The notes under the pieces are model-generated. The model saw only the letters and a program-made list of their open reading frames with translations. It made no database searches and was not told the DNA's origin. Both the position numbers and the translations under genes were made by a program. Shown in pieces: positions 7,894 to 17,046 of a stretch of DNA of 64,000 nucleotides. Each line of letters opens with the position of its first letter. The stretch's first letter is position 1. The DNA lies in the NCBI GenBank assembly GCA_963707125.1, contig CAVPOU010000004.1, positions 558,001-622,000 on the forward strand. The letters run 5' to 3'. This DNA is from CAVPDE01 sp963707125 (lineage in GTDB: Bacteria > Desulfobacterota > DSM-4660 > Desulfatiglandales > HGW-15).

Positions 7894-8382
7894 TTATTCT
7901 AAGAGAGTGACCTGCTGGTCCTCTCCTTTGAGTTCCCGCAGTATTTGGGAAGCCGTCCTGGCTAAGACCGGATGAATCACAGCAGGGTCGACCTCGGCCA
8001 ACGGCACCAAGACAAATCTGCGCAGGTGCATGTAGGGATGAGGGACCTTCAGGTCTGATTCGTCCAGGATGTCCATTCCGTGCACCAACAAATCCAGATC
8101 AATGACTCTTGGCCCCCACTTCTCCGTCCTGACTCTCCCCATCCCGGCTTCAATGGAGAGAAGCCGGCCCAGAAGCTCCCGGGCCGAGATTTCCGAATCG
8201 AGGCATGCCACGCCGTTCACGAACCAGTTCTGGTCTTGCGTGCCCACAGGGCTTGTCAGATACCAGCGGGAGCATCGGATGAATTCACATCCCCGAATCT
8301 GCTTCAGCCTTTCGACCGCTTCAGCGCAGTGTTTCCGCCTTTCTCCGAGGTTCGAACCAATTCCGATAAGTGCTTGTTTCAT
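7894..8382 (-). CDS. folK: 2-amino-4-hydroxy-6-hydroxymethyldihydropteridine pyrophosphokinase
   Basis: Transfers pyrophosphate from ATP to the pterin in folate synthesis (HPPK). The N-terminus IGIGSNLGERR and the later VTTEKWGPR-like element (VRTEKWGPRVIDLDLL), with the Asp pair that binds magnesium, are clear, as is VPHPYMHLRRFVLVPLAEV. 162 residues is standard. The ATG at 8382 is taken; a TTG two codons upstream is a poor start. A family D repeat (ACAGAAGACAGAATAC) sits directly upstream and no ribosome binding site is visible. Confidence 0.94.
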   Translation of the reverse strand: MKQALIGIGSNLGERRKHCAEAVERLKQIRGCEFIRCSRWYLTSPVGTQDQNWFVNGVACLDSEISARELLGRLLSIEAGMGRVRTEKWGPRVIDLDLLVHGMDILDESDLKVPHPYMHLRRFVLVPLAEVDPAVIHPVLARTASQILRELKGEDQQVTLLE

Positions 8383-8385
8383 AAT

Positions 8386-8432
8386 CAAACAAAAGAATAC
8401 AGAAGACAGGAGACAGAAGACAGAATGACTGC
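8386..8432. repeat. Family D low-complexity repeat (ACAGAAGACAGAATAC type)
   Basis: Degenerate copies of AGAAGACAGGAGACAGAAGAC. Similar stretches are at about 11890-11935, 13525-13560, 22500-22556 and 23745-23782, again intergenic, sometimes on the other strand (GTCTTCTGTCTACTGTCTTC). Confidence 0.6.
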
Positions 8433-8455
8433 AAAATCACTCCACGGGGCGGGCC

Positions 8456-9616
8456 CTATAAGGTGACGGCTCTGATTCGTTGCATGGCTTCTTCGAGGCG
8501 TTCCTTTTTCTGTGTCAGCGCGATGCGAAAATACCCCTCTCCCGGCTCGCCGAAACCATTGCCCGGCGTGACGACCACACCCTTTTCAAGCAGGCGTGTA
8601 GCAAGCCCTGCTGAACTGTAGCCCCTTGGCACTTTGATCCAAAGATAGAAGCTCGCCTTGGGGGTATCCAACTCAAAGCCTGCCTTTTTCATTTCAGAGA
8701 CCATGAGGTCCCGCCTTTCCGTGTAAACGTCGATCATCTTCTGCACGCAGGACTGGTCACTCCGGAGTGCCGTGATCCCTGCAAACTGGATGGCCTGAAA
8801 AACTCCTGAGTCCACGTTGCTCTTGATGGCGCTGAGGCCGTCTATCGCTTCCCTGTTCCCCGCTGCAAAGCCGACCCTCCAGCCTGTCATGTTGTAAGTC
8901 TTGGACAGAGAATGGAACTCGATACCCACTTCTTTTGCACCCTTCGCCTGCAAAAAACTCGGTGGCCGATAGCCGTCATAGGCGACCTCAGAGTATGCCG
9001 CATCATGGCAGACAAGGATGTGATTCTTGGCCGCAAACTCCACAACCCTCTCGAAGAACGCCAGGTCTGCAACGGCAGCCGTGGGGTTGTTCGGATAGTT
9101 AATGAACATCACCTTGGCGCGGCGCACCACGTCAACGGGTATGGCCTCAAGATCAGGCAAAAAGCCTTTCTCCCTGAAGAGAGGCATGGTGTGAGTCTCG
9201 CCGCCGGAGAAAAGAGTCGCGATATGGTACACAGGGTAACCCGGGCTCGGGACCAAAGACACGTCGCCCGGATTTATGAAGGCAAGGGGCAAGTGGGCAA
9301 TCCCCTCCTTGCTCCCGATGAGGGTTAGAACTTCTTTTTCGGGATCGAGGTCAACGCTGAAACGTTTCCTGTACCACTCCGCCACTGCAGCTCTGAACTC
9401 AAGCATGCCCGAATAGGACGGGTACCGATGGTTGGCCGAATCTCCCACTGCTTTTTTCATCGCCTCGATGATATGAGCCGGGGTGGGAAGATCCGGATCA
9501 CCAATGCCCAGGTCGATGATGTCCACCCCTCTTGCTCTCAGTTCCGTCTTTTTCCTGTCGATCTCTTTGAAGAGATAAGGGGGGAGTTTGCGCAAGCGAT
9601 CTGCTTTTTCAAACAT
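8456..9616 (-). CDS. dapL: LL-diaminopimelate aminotransferase
   Basis: A fold-type I PLP aminotransferase of 386 residues with an N-terminus typical of DapL (RLRKLPPYLFKEID, then LGIGDPDLPTP). The PLP lysine is Lys239 in HSLSKTYNMTGWR, and NYPNNPTA holds the cofactor Asn. DapL converts tetrahydrodipicolinate directly to LL-diaminopimelate, bypassing succinylated intermediates. The dapA-dapB-dapL order and the absence of dapD/dapC/dapE here support this over other class I aminotransferases. It is the last gene of the minus-strand amino-acid block. Confidence 0.9.
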   Translation of the reverse strand: MFEKADRLRKLPPYLFKEIDRKKTELRARGVDIIDLGIGDPDLPTPAHIIEAMKKAVGDSANHRYPSYSGMLEFRAAVAEWYRKRFSVDLDPEKEVLTLIGSKEGIAHLPLAFINPGDVSLVPSPGYPVYHIATLFSGGETHTMPLFREKGFLPDLEAIPVDVVRRAKVMFINYPNNPTAAVADLAFFERVVEFAAKNHILVCHDAAYSEVAYDGYRPPSFLQAKGAKEVGIEFHSLSKTYNMTGWRVGFAAGNREAIDGLSAIKSNVDSGVFQAIQFAGITALRSDQSCVQKMIDVYTERRDLMVSEMKKAGFELDTPKASFYLWIKVPRGYSSAGLATRLLEKGVVVTPGNGFGEPGEGYFRIALTQKKERLEEAMQRIRAVTL

Positions 9617-9934
9617 GGTCTCTCAATCTCCTTCGATAAGTGCCTAAAATTGAAAGGCAAAGAACTCAAGGCCTGAATGAGCATGAGTGCCTGGAGTGTA
9701 TAAATTTGAAAGGTCAGGTCAATAAAATACACGAAAGAACCTACACTCACGGACAAACAAAGTTCGTTTGTCCGTGCCACCCGTCTTGCTCACTGATCAC
9801 TGGTGACTGATTACTGGTTTCTTGCTGTCTTCTTTTCTTGCCGTGCACCCTGCGCCGTGCGCCGTGCACCCCTCCTATTAAACCCTTTAGCGCACTTTAG
9901 ACATTTTAGCCTACGGCCCGGAGGGGCACTTTAG
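9617..9934. repeat. Repeat-filled gap: family A palindrome and family C words
   Basis: Contains one good family A palindrome at 9748-9781 (arms CACGGACAAAC and GTTTGTCCGTG, tail GCCACC), family C words at about 9790-9825, and a GTGCACCC/GTGCGCCGTGC-rich stretch at 9840-9875. No gene is visible. Confidence 0.8.
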
Positions 9935-10738
9935 TCACTTCAATCCCAACACATCCTGCATATCATAGAGCCCAGAGGGTTGATGGACAACCCATGCAGC
10001 GGCTCTAACAGCGCCCCTGGCAAAATTGTCCCGGTTGTGGGCCCTGTGGATGAGTTCCAGTCGCTCTCCGATGCCGCCGAACAGGATGGTGTGTTCTCCT
10101 GTAATGTCGCCTGCTCTCCAGGTTTGGATTCCGATCTCCTTGGACGTTCTCTCCCCGATAATGCCTTTTCTGTGGTAGACCGCAACCTCATCAAGATCAC
10201 GGTTCGTAGATGCCGCCAGGATCTGAGCGAGACGCATGGCAGTGCCGCTCGGAGCATCTTTCTTGAACCGGTGATGAACCTCGAGGATCTCCATGTCATA
10301 ATCTTTTCCCAGGATCCTGGCCATCTCCCCGGCAATCTTGAACATCACGTTCACGCCGACGCTCATGTTGGGGGACATGACGCAGCGGGTGCTCTTCGCA
10401 AGGGCCTTTACCTGGTCGAGCAAGTTCCCGCTCATGCCTGTCGTTCCGATGACCACGGCCAGGTTAGCGGTGGACGCAAGTTTGAGGTTTTCCACCGTTG
10501 CCTCAGGCGCTGTGAAATCGATGATCACCTCTCCGAGGCCGATGACCTCCCTGAGGGATCCGGCCACCTTGATGCCGAAGTTCCCAAGGCCTGCCACCTG
10601 CCCCACGTCGGATCCCACACTTGGATGATCCGGCCGCTCGAAAGCGGCGGCCAACTCAACGTCGGTGCTCTGACGAATCATGTGGATGATTCGCCCGCCC
10701 ATTCGGCCCGCAGCACCAGCAACAATGGCTCGGATCAT
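9935..10738 (-). CDS. dapB: 4-hydroxy-tetrahydrodipicolinate reductase
   Basis: Reduces the DapA product with NAD(P)H. The nucleotide-binding GAAGRMG is at residues 8-14, and the signature EVHHRFKKDAPSGTA contains the catalytic His pair and Lys. 267 residues is standard. GGGGG lies about 8 bases before the ATG. It is separated from dapA by three family A palindromes, so a single transcript would carry three strong hairpins between the two genes. Confidence 0.96.
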   Translation of the reverse strand: MIRAIVAGAAGRMGGRIIHMIRQSTDVELAAAFERPDHPSVGSDVGQVAGLGNFGIKVAGSLREVIGLGEVIIDFTAPEATVENLKLASTANLAVVIGTTGMSGNLLDQVKALAKSTRCVMSPNMSVGVNVMFKIAGEMARILGKDYDMEILEVHHRFKKDAPSGTAMRLAQILAASTNRDLDEVAVYHRKGIIGERTSKEIGIQTWRAGDITGEHTILFGGIGERLELIHRAHNRDNFARGAVRAAAWVVHQPSGLYDMQDVLGLK

Positions 10739-10772
10739 GACACAACCCCCTACGAAACCCTATCTCCCGTTT

Positions 10773-10972
10773 GGTGGCACGGACAAGCGAACTGAGCTTG
10801 TCCGTGCCGCCAGAGATCTTGTGCTTCTTCGTGCTCACTTCCCATTGTCCAACTTCCTGTATCCTTTCACGGACAAACAGAATTCGTTTGTCCGTGCCAC
10901 CCTCATTTCTTTGCATTAACCAGCATGCAGAATCCACCCACGGACAAGCAAAGTTCGCTTGTCCGTGCCACC
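10773..10972. repeat. Three family A palindromes between dapA and dapB
   Basis: Copies at 10778-10811, 10868-10901 and 10939-10972, spaced 56 and 37 bases apart. Each has 10-11 base arms (CACGGACAAGC / GCTTGTCCGTG, or AAAC/GTTT variants) with compensating changes in both arms, and a GCCACC or GCCGCC tail. The first copy also has GGTGG on the left, extending its stem. Confidence 0.88.
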
Positions 10973-10983
10973 GTATGCCTGCT

Positions 10984-11859
10984 CTACTTGATCAGTCCGA
11001 AGTCTTTCAGGGCCGATTTCAGCTTTTCCTGGTTTGCCTGGGCCATGGGATACAGAGGCAATCTCATCTCCCCGTCAATCTTGCCCAGCAGAGCCAGGGC
11101 CGTCTTGACCGGGATGGGGTTGGTCTCGATGAACATCGCCTGACACAAAGGAAGAAGCTTGTAGAAGAGCTGTCGTGCCCGTTCGACCTTGCCCTCTTCC
11201 CAGGCTTTGACCATATCCGCATTGTCCTTCGGCACAATGTTGGCCACAACGGATATCACTCCCTTTCCTCCAATCGCTAGGATCGGAAGGGTCAGGTTGT
11301 CGTCACCGGAGAGAAGCGTAATCTTATCCCCTGCAAGCTGAACCACTTCCGCCATCTGACCGAGACTGCCGGAGGCTTCCTTGATGGCCACGATCTCCGG
11401 CATCTCTGCGAGGCGCGCCACGGTCTGGGGGAGCATGTTGACGCCCGTCCTTCCCGGGATGTTGTAGAGCACCTGGGGCAGGGGAACCGCTTTCGCAATG
11501 GCCTTGAAGTGCTGGTACAGCCCTTCTTGAGTCGGCTTGTTGTAATAGGGCGTCACCTGGAGGGTCGCATCCGCCCCTATTTTCTTGGCGTGCTCGGTCA
11601 GCTCGATCGCTTCCGTCGTGCTGTTCCCGCCTGTTCCTGCAATCACCGGCACCCTTTTTCTCACCGCCTCGACGGCAATCTCCAGGGTTCGCTTGTGTTC
11701 TTCCATGTCGAGCGTTGGAGACTCGCCGGTCGTCCCTACGGGAACGATGGCGCTGGTGCCGTTCTCAATCTGAAATTCGATGAGCCGCCGGAAGCCTTCC
11801 TCGTCCACTTTCCCCTTCATGAAAGGCGTGACGATCGCCACAATGGATCCTTTGAACAT
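10984..11859 (-). CDS. dapA: 4-hydroxy-tetrahydrodipicolinate synthase
   Basis: Condenses pyruvate with aspartate semialdehyde. The ATG at 11859 is chosen because GGGGAGGAGG lies about 8 bases upstream; the frame extends 14 codons further without support. From that start the protein has 291 residues, with VGTTGE (Thr43, Thr44), Tyr132 in LYNIPGRTG and the Schiff-base Lys160 in EIVAIKEASG, all as in active DapA. It is the first committed step of lysine/diaminopimelate synthesis, upstream of dapB and dapL on the same strand. Confidence 0.96.
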   Translation of the reverse strand: MFKGSIVAIVTPFMKGKVDEEGFRRLIEFQIENGTSAIVPVGTTGESPTLDMEEHKRTLEIAVEAVRKRVPVIAGTGGNSTTEAIELTEHAKKIGADATLQVTPYYNKPTQEGLYQHFKAIAKAVPLPQVLYNIPGRTGVNMLPQTVARLAEMPEIVAIKEASGSLGQMAEVVQLAGDKITLLSGDDNLTLPILAIGGKGVISVVANIVPKDNADMVKAWEEGKVERARQLFYKLLPLCQAMFIETNPIPVKTALALLGKIDGEMRLPLYPMAQANQEKLKSALKDFGLIK

Positions 11860-12202
11860 AACCAATCCTCCTCCCCTCTTGATTGAAAGAACAAAAAACA
11901 AAGAATACAGGAGACAGTAGCCAGAAGACAGTAGTCAAAATCAAAGGCTCGACCACGAAAGCACGAAAACTGGAAAACACCCCAGTTGAATAGTCCCGCT
12001 CCCGCGGGAATTCAACGGGGCAGGCGAAAAAGAGCATATCCGACAGGATTTACAGGATCGACACGATGTTTAATCTTTGGCTTTGAAATACAAGAATCCT
12101 GATCATCCTGTTAATCCTGTCTAACTCTTTCTTTTGCCTCAAGCGGAGCGCTCCTCGAATTCCCGCAGCGCGGGGATGCTCCTCAAGCGAAGCGCTCATC
12201 CT
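11860..12202. repeat. Repeat-filled gap between dapA and lysA
   Basis: Holds family D words (11890-11935), a C/G palindrome around 11990-12015, and an inverted element at 12041-12121 whose arms are ACAGGATTTACAGGAT and ATCCTGTTAATCCTGT. The last 60 bases repeat GCGGTCAGCCGTCGGCGGTC words that run into the lysA 3' end. No gene. Confidence 0.7.
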
Positions 12203-13522
12203 TCAGCGGTCAGCCGTCGGCGGTCGGTCGTCGCTCATTGTCAGCGGTCTGCCGTCGGCGTTCTCTTTAAGCATAAACTCCGGGATCGTTTCACCCCGGA
12301 CCAAGTCCTCGTAGCTCTCTCTTGTCCTGATGACGTGATAGGCGTCCCCTTTTCCCAGTACCTCTGCGATTCGGGGTCTCGAGTTGTAATTGGAAGACAT
12401 GCTGAAGCCATAGGCGCCTGCACTCATAACCGCCAGGAGGTCTCCTGTTTCGAACGAATCCATCTCTCGATCTTTCGCCAGAAAATCCGAGGATTCACAA
12501 ATGGGACCCACGACATCCGCCTTGATCTTCCTGCGGCAGGTGACTCTCACAGGCTCAATGCCATGGAAAGAACCGTAGAGACTGGGCCTGATGAGATCGT
12601 TCATCCCCGCATCCACGATGATGAAGCTTTTCTCGGGAGTTGTCTTCGTGTAGAGCACCCTGGTCACCAGAATCCCGGCGTTGCCCACGATCACCCGGCC
12701 CGGCTCCAGGATCACCGTGACGTCCTTCATGTCCAGTTCGTCTTGGATAGCTTTGGCATACTCCCTGGGATGAGGGGGTTCTTCCTGGTCGTAGGTGATT
12801 CCCAACCCGCCGCCCAGATCCAGATAGGACACGCCAATCCCGATTCCCTTCAACTTACCGATCAATTCCTTGAGCTTTTTGAGCGCATCCACGAACGGGC
12901 TCAACCGTGTCAGCTGGGAACCGATGTGACAGGAGACGCCTGAGACCGTCAGGTTCCTCATACCCGACACCCGCGTGTATTCTTCAAGCGCGTTCCGTAT
13001 GTCGATCCCGAATTTGTTCTCTCTCAGCCCTGTGGAGATGTAGGGATGGGTCTGAGGGTCGATGTCCGGATTGACGCGGATTGAAATACCCGCCTTCTTG
13101 CCCATCCTCCCGGCCATTTCATTAAGGAGCAGGATCTCCTGAGAGGACTCGACATTGAACATGAGAACCCGGGATTGGAGAGCATACTCCATGTCTTCGC
13201 TTGTCTTGCCGACTCCGGAATAGACAATCTTTTTCGGATCGATGCCGGCCTTCAGAGCCCGGTAGAGTTCTCCGCCTGAAACAATGTCCACTCCTCCGCC
13301 TTCGAGCGCGAAGAGCTTCAGGATCGCCAGATTGGAATTTGATTTCATGGCAAAGCACGTCAGATGGGGAACATCGTTGAACGCGCCATCGAAGGCCCTA
13401 AAATGCTGTCTCAGAGTCGCATAAGAATAGAGGTAAAGGGGCGTGCCCAGATCCTTTGCGATCCGGGACACGGGCACGTCCTCGCAGTGAAGTTCATTGT
13501 TTCTGTACTGGAAGTGATGCAT
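12203..13522 (-). CDS. lysA: Diaminopimelate decarboxylase
   Basis: PLP enzyme (alanine-racemase fold) that makes lysine from meso-diaminopimelate. I start at the ATG at 13522 (MHHFQYRNNELHCEDV); the 26 codons upstream come from repeat-like sequence. The PLP lysine is Lys60 in CFAMKSNSN, and the GxGLGI-like glycine loop (LDLGGGLGI), EPGR and CESSDFLAKDR are present. The last about 18 residues after IPEFML (KENADGRPLTMSDD...) lie in repeat-like DNA and look like an accidental extension. It belongs to the arg/lys/dap block. Confidence 0.95.
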   Translation of the reverse strand: MHHFQYRNNELHCEDVPVSRIAKDLGTPLYLYSYATLRQHFRAFDGAFNDVPHLTCFAMKSNSNLAILKLFALEGGGVDIVSGGELYRALKAGIDPKKIVYSGVGKTSEDMEYALQSRVLMFNVESSQEILLLNEMAGRMGKKAGISIRVNPDIDPQTHPYISTGLRENKFGIDIRNALEEYTRVSGMRNLTVSGVSCHIGSQLTRLSPFVDALKKLKELIGKLKGIGIGVSYLDLGGGLGITYDQEEPPHPREYAKAIQDELDMKDVTVILEPGRVIVGNAGILVTRVLYTKTTPEKSFIIVDAGMNDLIRPSLYGSFHGIEPVRVTCRRKIKADVVGPICESSDFLAKDREMDSFETGDLLAVMSAGAYGFSMSSNYNSRPRIAEVLGKGDAYHVIRTRESYEDLVRGETIPEFMLKENADGRPLTMSDDRPPTADR

Positions 13523-13625
13523 AAAATAAGAATAACAGAATACAGAATTCAGAAAAAAAACGGTGCACGGTACACGGTCCAAGGTGCACGGCCAAAACAA
13601 ACGACAAATGATGGATGAAAAATGG

Positions 13626-14060
13626 TTACTCGACTACTACTCTTGCTCGGTTCGAGGGCGGACCCAGGCCGCCCTTCGCTCCAGCAAGCTGCACTTCAAA
13701 ATAATAAATGTTGCCCTTCACCGCACCCGGGATTTTGCAGAAGAACTGGCCCTCCCGGACCACTTCAGGCCCGTACGTGTGAAACCCCTGGAACTCAATG
13801 GGGCAGCCGTCGCAGGGAGGCTCGGCCACAGGATAAATCGCGTAGTGAACCCGCGATCCTGTAACCGTCGAGTCAGGACCTGAAGAGTCTGGAATGCCTC
13901 CCTTCAGCTCGATATATCCTTCCTGCCACGCTCCCTTTAAGTCAACGACTCTGACGTTGGTGATTTCTTGCGGTAAGAAGGGATCCCCTTTTACTCCGCA
14001 CGATGCAGGGATCAGGAGCATCAAAACAAGAACAAGACACGCCTGTGCCCTCCCTCTCAT
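13626..14060 (-). CDS. Small lipoprotein between argH and lysA (LptM/YifL-like)
   Basis: The ATG at 14060 overlaps the argH stop as ATGA, which fixes the start; the longer frame upstream is argH antiphase. The product has 144 residues: a lipoprotein signal (VLVLMLLIPASCGVKGDPFLP) with Cys21, then a beta-rich domain with an ending PPSNRARVVV like a fibronectin-type strand. The CGxKGxxxLP motif right after the lipid-bearing Cys is the hallmark of the small LptM/YifL lipoproteins, which in other proteobacteria also sit next to lysA. This one is longer than the usual 60-70 residues, so a direct equivalence is not certain. Confidence 0.8.
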   Translation of the reverse strand: MRGRAQACLVLVLMLLIPASCGVKGDPFLPQEITNVRVVDLKGAWQEGYIELKGGIPDSSGPDSTVTGSRVHYAIYPVAEPPCDGCPIEFQGFHTYGPEVVREGQFFCKIPGAVKGNIYYFEVQLAGAKGGLGPPSNRARVVVE

Positions 14061-15433
14061 TTGGACCCGATCTCTTTCCGAGCTTTCACAAGAGCTCTTT
14101 TTACGGCACCACTCCCGGTCCCGCCGGGAAGGTTTCTTCTGTTGATGCAGGAGAGGGGATCGAGCCACTCATAGACATCTTTCCCAATATCTCCGAAAAA
14201 ACCCTTCATCTCCTTGAGGGTCAGATGTCTCAGCTCTTTGCCGTGGTCCATGGCATAAAGGACCATCTTGCCCACGATTTCGTGGGCCCGGCGAAATGTC
14301 ACGCCCTTTCGCACGAGATAATCCGCCAGATCCGTGGCCACCAGATAGCCTTCGTCTACGGCTTGTCTCATCCTCTCTTTGTTGAAAGAGATCTCCTTGA
14401 GCAGGCGCGTCATCACAACCAGGCTTTTCTCCGCAGTGTCCACAGCGTCAAACAGCGGCTCCTTGTCTTCCTGCATGTCTTTGTTGTAGGTGAGCGGGAG
14501 CCCTTTCATCGTGGTCAGGAGAGCCGTGAGATGCCCGTACACTCTCCCGGTCTTGGCTCTCACAAGCTCCATCAAATCCGGATTTTTCTTCTGGGGCATG
14601 ATGCTGCTTCCGGTGCAGAAGGCATCGGGAAGAAAAACAAAATCAAACTCCTTGGTGGACCAGATCACCAGTTCCTCGCTCAGGCGGCTCAGGTGCATCA
14701 TGAGGACCGACGAAGCAAAAAGAAACTCCAGCACAAAATCGCGGTCGCTCACGGCATCCATGCTGTTTTCTGAAATGGTGTCAAAGCCCAGTTCCTTAGC
14801 CACCATGTCGCGGTCGAGGTCAAAGGTCGATCCTGCAAGCGCCGCACTGCCGAGAGGAAGAACATTCACCCGCTTGAGGTTCTCGCCGAACCGCTGGCGA
14901 TCCCGTTTGAGCATCTCGTAATAGGCAAGAAGATGATGGGCCAGAAGGACCGGCTGGGCACGCTGGAGATGAGTGTACCCCGGCATGATGATCTCTGAGT
15001 TCTTTTCCGCCAGAAAGACCAAAGCCCTCTGCATCTCCCGGATGAGCCCATCCGCTCGCTCAATCGCATCCCTCACATAGAGCCGCACGTCAAGCGCAAC
15101 CTGGTCGTTCCGACTTCTCCCTGTGTGGAGCTTTTCTCCGATGGGCCCCACCTTGTCCACCAGGGCTTTCTCGACCAGGGTGTGGATGTCTTCATAGGCT
15201 TCATCGAAGAGGCCTCTCTCCATCTCTTTCTTGATCTCGGCCAGAGCTTCAAGCATCTTCGAGGCCTCTGCCTTGGGGATGATTCCCTGCTTGGCGAGCA
15301 TCCGGCAGTGGGCTTTGCTGCCCTCGATGTCCTGCGCATAGAGCCGCTGGTCAAAAGTGATGGACGCGTTGAAACGCTCAAGAGCTTCGTCTGTCTGTTC
15401 CTTGAAACGGCCACCCCAGATTTTCTTGGCCAT
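14057..15433 (-). CDS. argH: Argininosuccinate lyase
   Basis: Splits argininosuccinate into arginine and fumarate, the last step of arginine synthesis. The fumarase-superfamily signature GSSIMPQKKNPD is intact, along with HTGRSRNDQ near residue 105 and TPGYTHLQRAQP-like GYTHLQRAQPV. 458 residues is standard. The stop overlaps the start of the lipoprotein gene. A family E repeat separates it from argG upstream. Confidence 0.97.
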   Translation of the reverse strand: MAKKIWGGRFKEQTDEALERFNASITFDQRLYAQDIEGSKAHCRMLAKQGIIPKAEASKMLEALAEIKKEMERGLFDEAYEDIHTLVEKALVDKVGPIGEKLHTGRSRNDQVALDVRLYVRDAIERADGLIREMQRALVFLAEKNSEIIMPGYTHLQRAQPVLLAHHLLAYYEMLKRDRQRFGENLKRVNVLPLGSAALAGSTFDLDRDMVAKELGFDTISENSMDAVSDRDFVLEFLFASSVLMMHLSRLSEELVIWSTKEFDFVFLPDAFCTGSSIMPQKKNPDLMELVRAKTGRVYGHLTALLTTMKGLPLTYNKDMQEDKEPLFDAVDTAEKSLVVMTRLLKEISFNKERMRQAVDEGYLVATDLADYLVRKGVTFRRAHEIVGKMVLYAMDHGKELRHLTLKEMKGFFGDIGKDVYEWLDPLSCINRRNLPGGTGSGAVKRALVKARKEIGSK

Positions 15434-15501
15434 ATTTATTCCTTAGCAGAAGGTGATTTCTAGCGTTGCGAGGAGTATGTGTTGCCGCGATCAGCTTCAG
15501 T

Positions 15502-15660
15502 AAATTCGAAGCACGAAATTCGAAATCCGAAACAAAATTACAAATTCAAATGTTCCAATGTCCAAAAGAGGAGTCTGTTGGAAGAGGACTCTTGTTTGTG
15601 ACATTAGAATTTTTGTCATTAGATATTGTTTCGAGTTTCGATATTCGAATTTCGAATTTG
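15502..15660. repeat. Family E inverted element (copy 1)
   Basis: Outer arms are AAATTCGAAGCACGAAATTC and ATTCGAATTTCGAATTTG, with inner arms AAATTCAAATGTTCCAATG and CATTAGAATTTTTGTCATT and a short centre. It could fold into a long hairpin. It is diverged relative to copies at 46082, 47281 and 53483. It lies between argH and argG, three bases from the argG stop. Confidence 0.85.
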
Positions 15661-15662
15661 CA

Positions 15663-16868
15663 TTACTTTCTTCCCAAGAGTGTTGCTATTTTTAGCCTGA
15701 GAGCACTGAGCCGGATGAAGCCTTCCGCGTCTTTCTGGTTGTAAACCTGGTCTTCCTCAAAGGTTGCGAATCCCGAGTGGTAAAGGGATTTCTCGGACTT
15801 CCGTCCCACCACCATGCAGTTCCCCTTGTAGAGCTTGAGCCTCACCACGCCTGTGACGTTTCCCTGGGCTTCATCCATCAACGTCTGCAGCATTTTTCGC
15901 TCAGGCGCGAACCAGTAACCGTAGTAAACCATCTCGGCATAACGCGGCACAAGACTGTCCCTGAGGTGCATCACTTCGCGGTCCATGGTAATCGACTCCA
16001 TGGCCTGATGCGCCGCCCTGAGGATCGTTCCTCCGGGCGTCTCGTAAACTCCCCTGGACTTCATCCCCACATAACGGTTCTCCACGATGTCCACCCTTCC
16101 CACGGCATTCCTGCCGCCCAGGGTGTTCAGGCGGCCAAGAAGACTTGCCGGCGACAGTCGCTCCCCGTTCACGGACACAGGGTTTCCTTCCTTGAATTCC
16201 ACCTCGATGTAGGTGGAACGATCAGGCGCATCTTCGGGAGCCACGGACATGACAAACATGTCCTTTGAAGGTTCGTTCCACGTGTCCTCGAGGATCCCTC
16301 CTTCGAAACTGATGTGAAGGAGGTTCCTGTCCGTGGAATAAGGCTTCGCTTTGGTCACAGGAATTTTGATCTTCCTGGATTTGGCGTACTTGACGAGATC
16401 TTCCCTGCCCTTGAAATCCCAGATCTTCCAGGGGGCGATGATCTTCAGGTGAGGGGCCAGAGCCATGTAGGTCATCTCAAAGCGAACCTGGTCATTGCCC
16501 TTACCTGTTGCGCCATGGCTCACGGCATTGGCCTTAAACTTTCTTGCCACCTCCACCTGCTTCTTGGCGATGATCGGCCTTGCCAGAGATGTTCCCAAAA
16601 GATAACCCGATTCGTAAACTGCGTTGGCCCTCAGAGCAGGGAACACGAAGTCCCGGACAAATTCCTCTTTGAGGTCTTCAATGACGATATCCGAAGCCCC
16701 TGTTTTGAGCGCCTTTTCCCTCACCTCTCCCAGCTCATCGCCCTGGCCCACATCTGCGGCAAAGCAAACGACAGGGCACTGGTAGGTTTCAATGAGCCAA
16801 GCCAAAATAACCGACGTGTCCAGCCCTCCTGAATAGGCCAGAACGATTTTATTGATGTCGCGTTTCAA
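15663..16868 (-). CDS. argG: Argininosuccinate synthase
   Basis: Joins citrulline and aspartate using ATP. The N-terminal ATP pyrophosphatase loop AYSGGLDTSV is at residues 10-19; SHGATGKGNDQVRFE and the later YVGMKSRGVYETPGG elements are present. 401 residues is standard. The start is a TTG with AGGAGA about 8 bases upstream. It lies between argF and argH in pathway order. Confidence 0.97.
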   Translation of the reverse strand: MKRDINKIVLAYSGGLDTSVILAWLIETYQCPVVCFAADVGQGDELGEVREKALKTGASDIVIEDLKEEFVRDFVFPALRANAVYESGYLLGTSLARPIIAKKQVEVARKFKANAVSHGATGKGNDQVRFEMTYMALAPHLKIIAPWKIWDFKGREDLVKYAKSRKIKIPVTKAKPYSTDRNLLHISFEGGILEDTWNEPSKDMFVMSVAPEDAPDRSTYIEVEFKEGNPVSVNGERLSPASLLGRLNTLGGRNAVGRVDIVENRYVGMKSRGVYETPGGTILRAAHQAMESITMDREVMHLRDSLVPRYAEMVYYGYWFAPERKMLQTLMDEAQGNVTGVVRLKLYKGNCMVVGRKSEKSLYHSGFATFEEDQVYNQKDAEGFIRLSALRLKIATLLGRK

Positions 16869-16936
16869 GTCGAATTTCTCCTAATCAAATATTTGATGAT
16901 CTATCTGGATTCCCGCCGTAACCCTCCCGTTTGCCC

Positions 16937-17017
16937 TTCGATACCTCAGGGCGAACGCAAAATCAAACGGTCGCAGAAAATGGCACCCCGTTCGTGCTGA
17001 GGTATCGAAGCACGAAC
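16937..17017. repeat. Family H inverted arms between argF and argG
   Basis: Left arm CTTCGATACCTCAGGGCGAA, right arm TTCGTGCTGAGGTATCGAAG, separated by about 30 bases. This is the cleanest hairpin of family H in the window. Confidence 0.7.
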
Positions 17018-17046
17018 AGTTTGTGTGACGCCTCCCGAACGGATCG

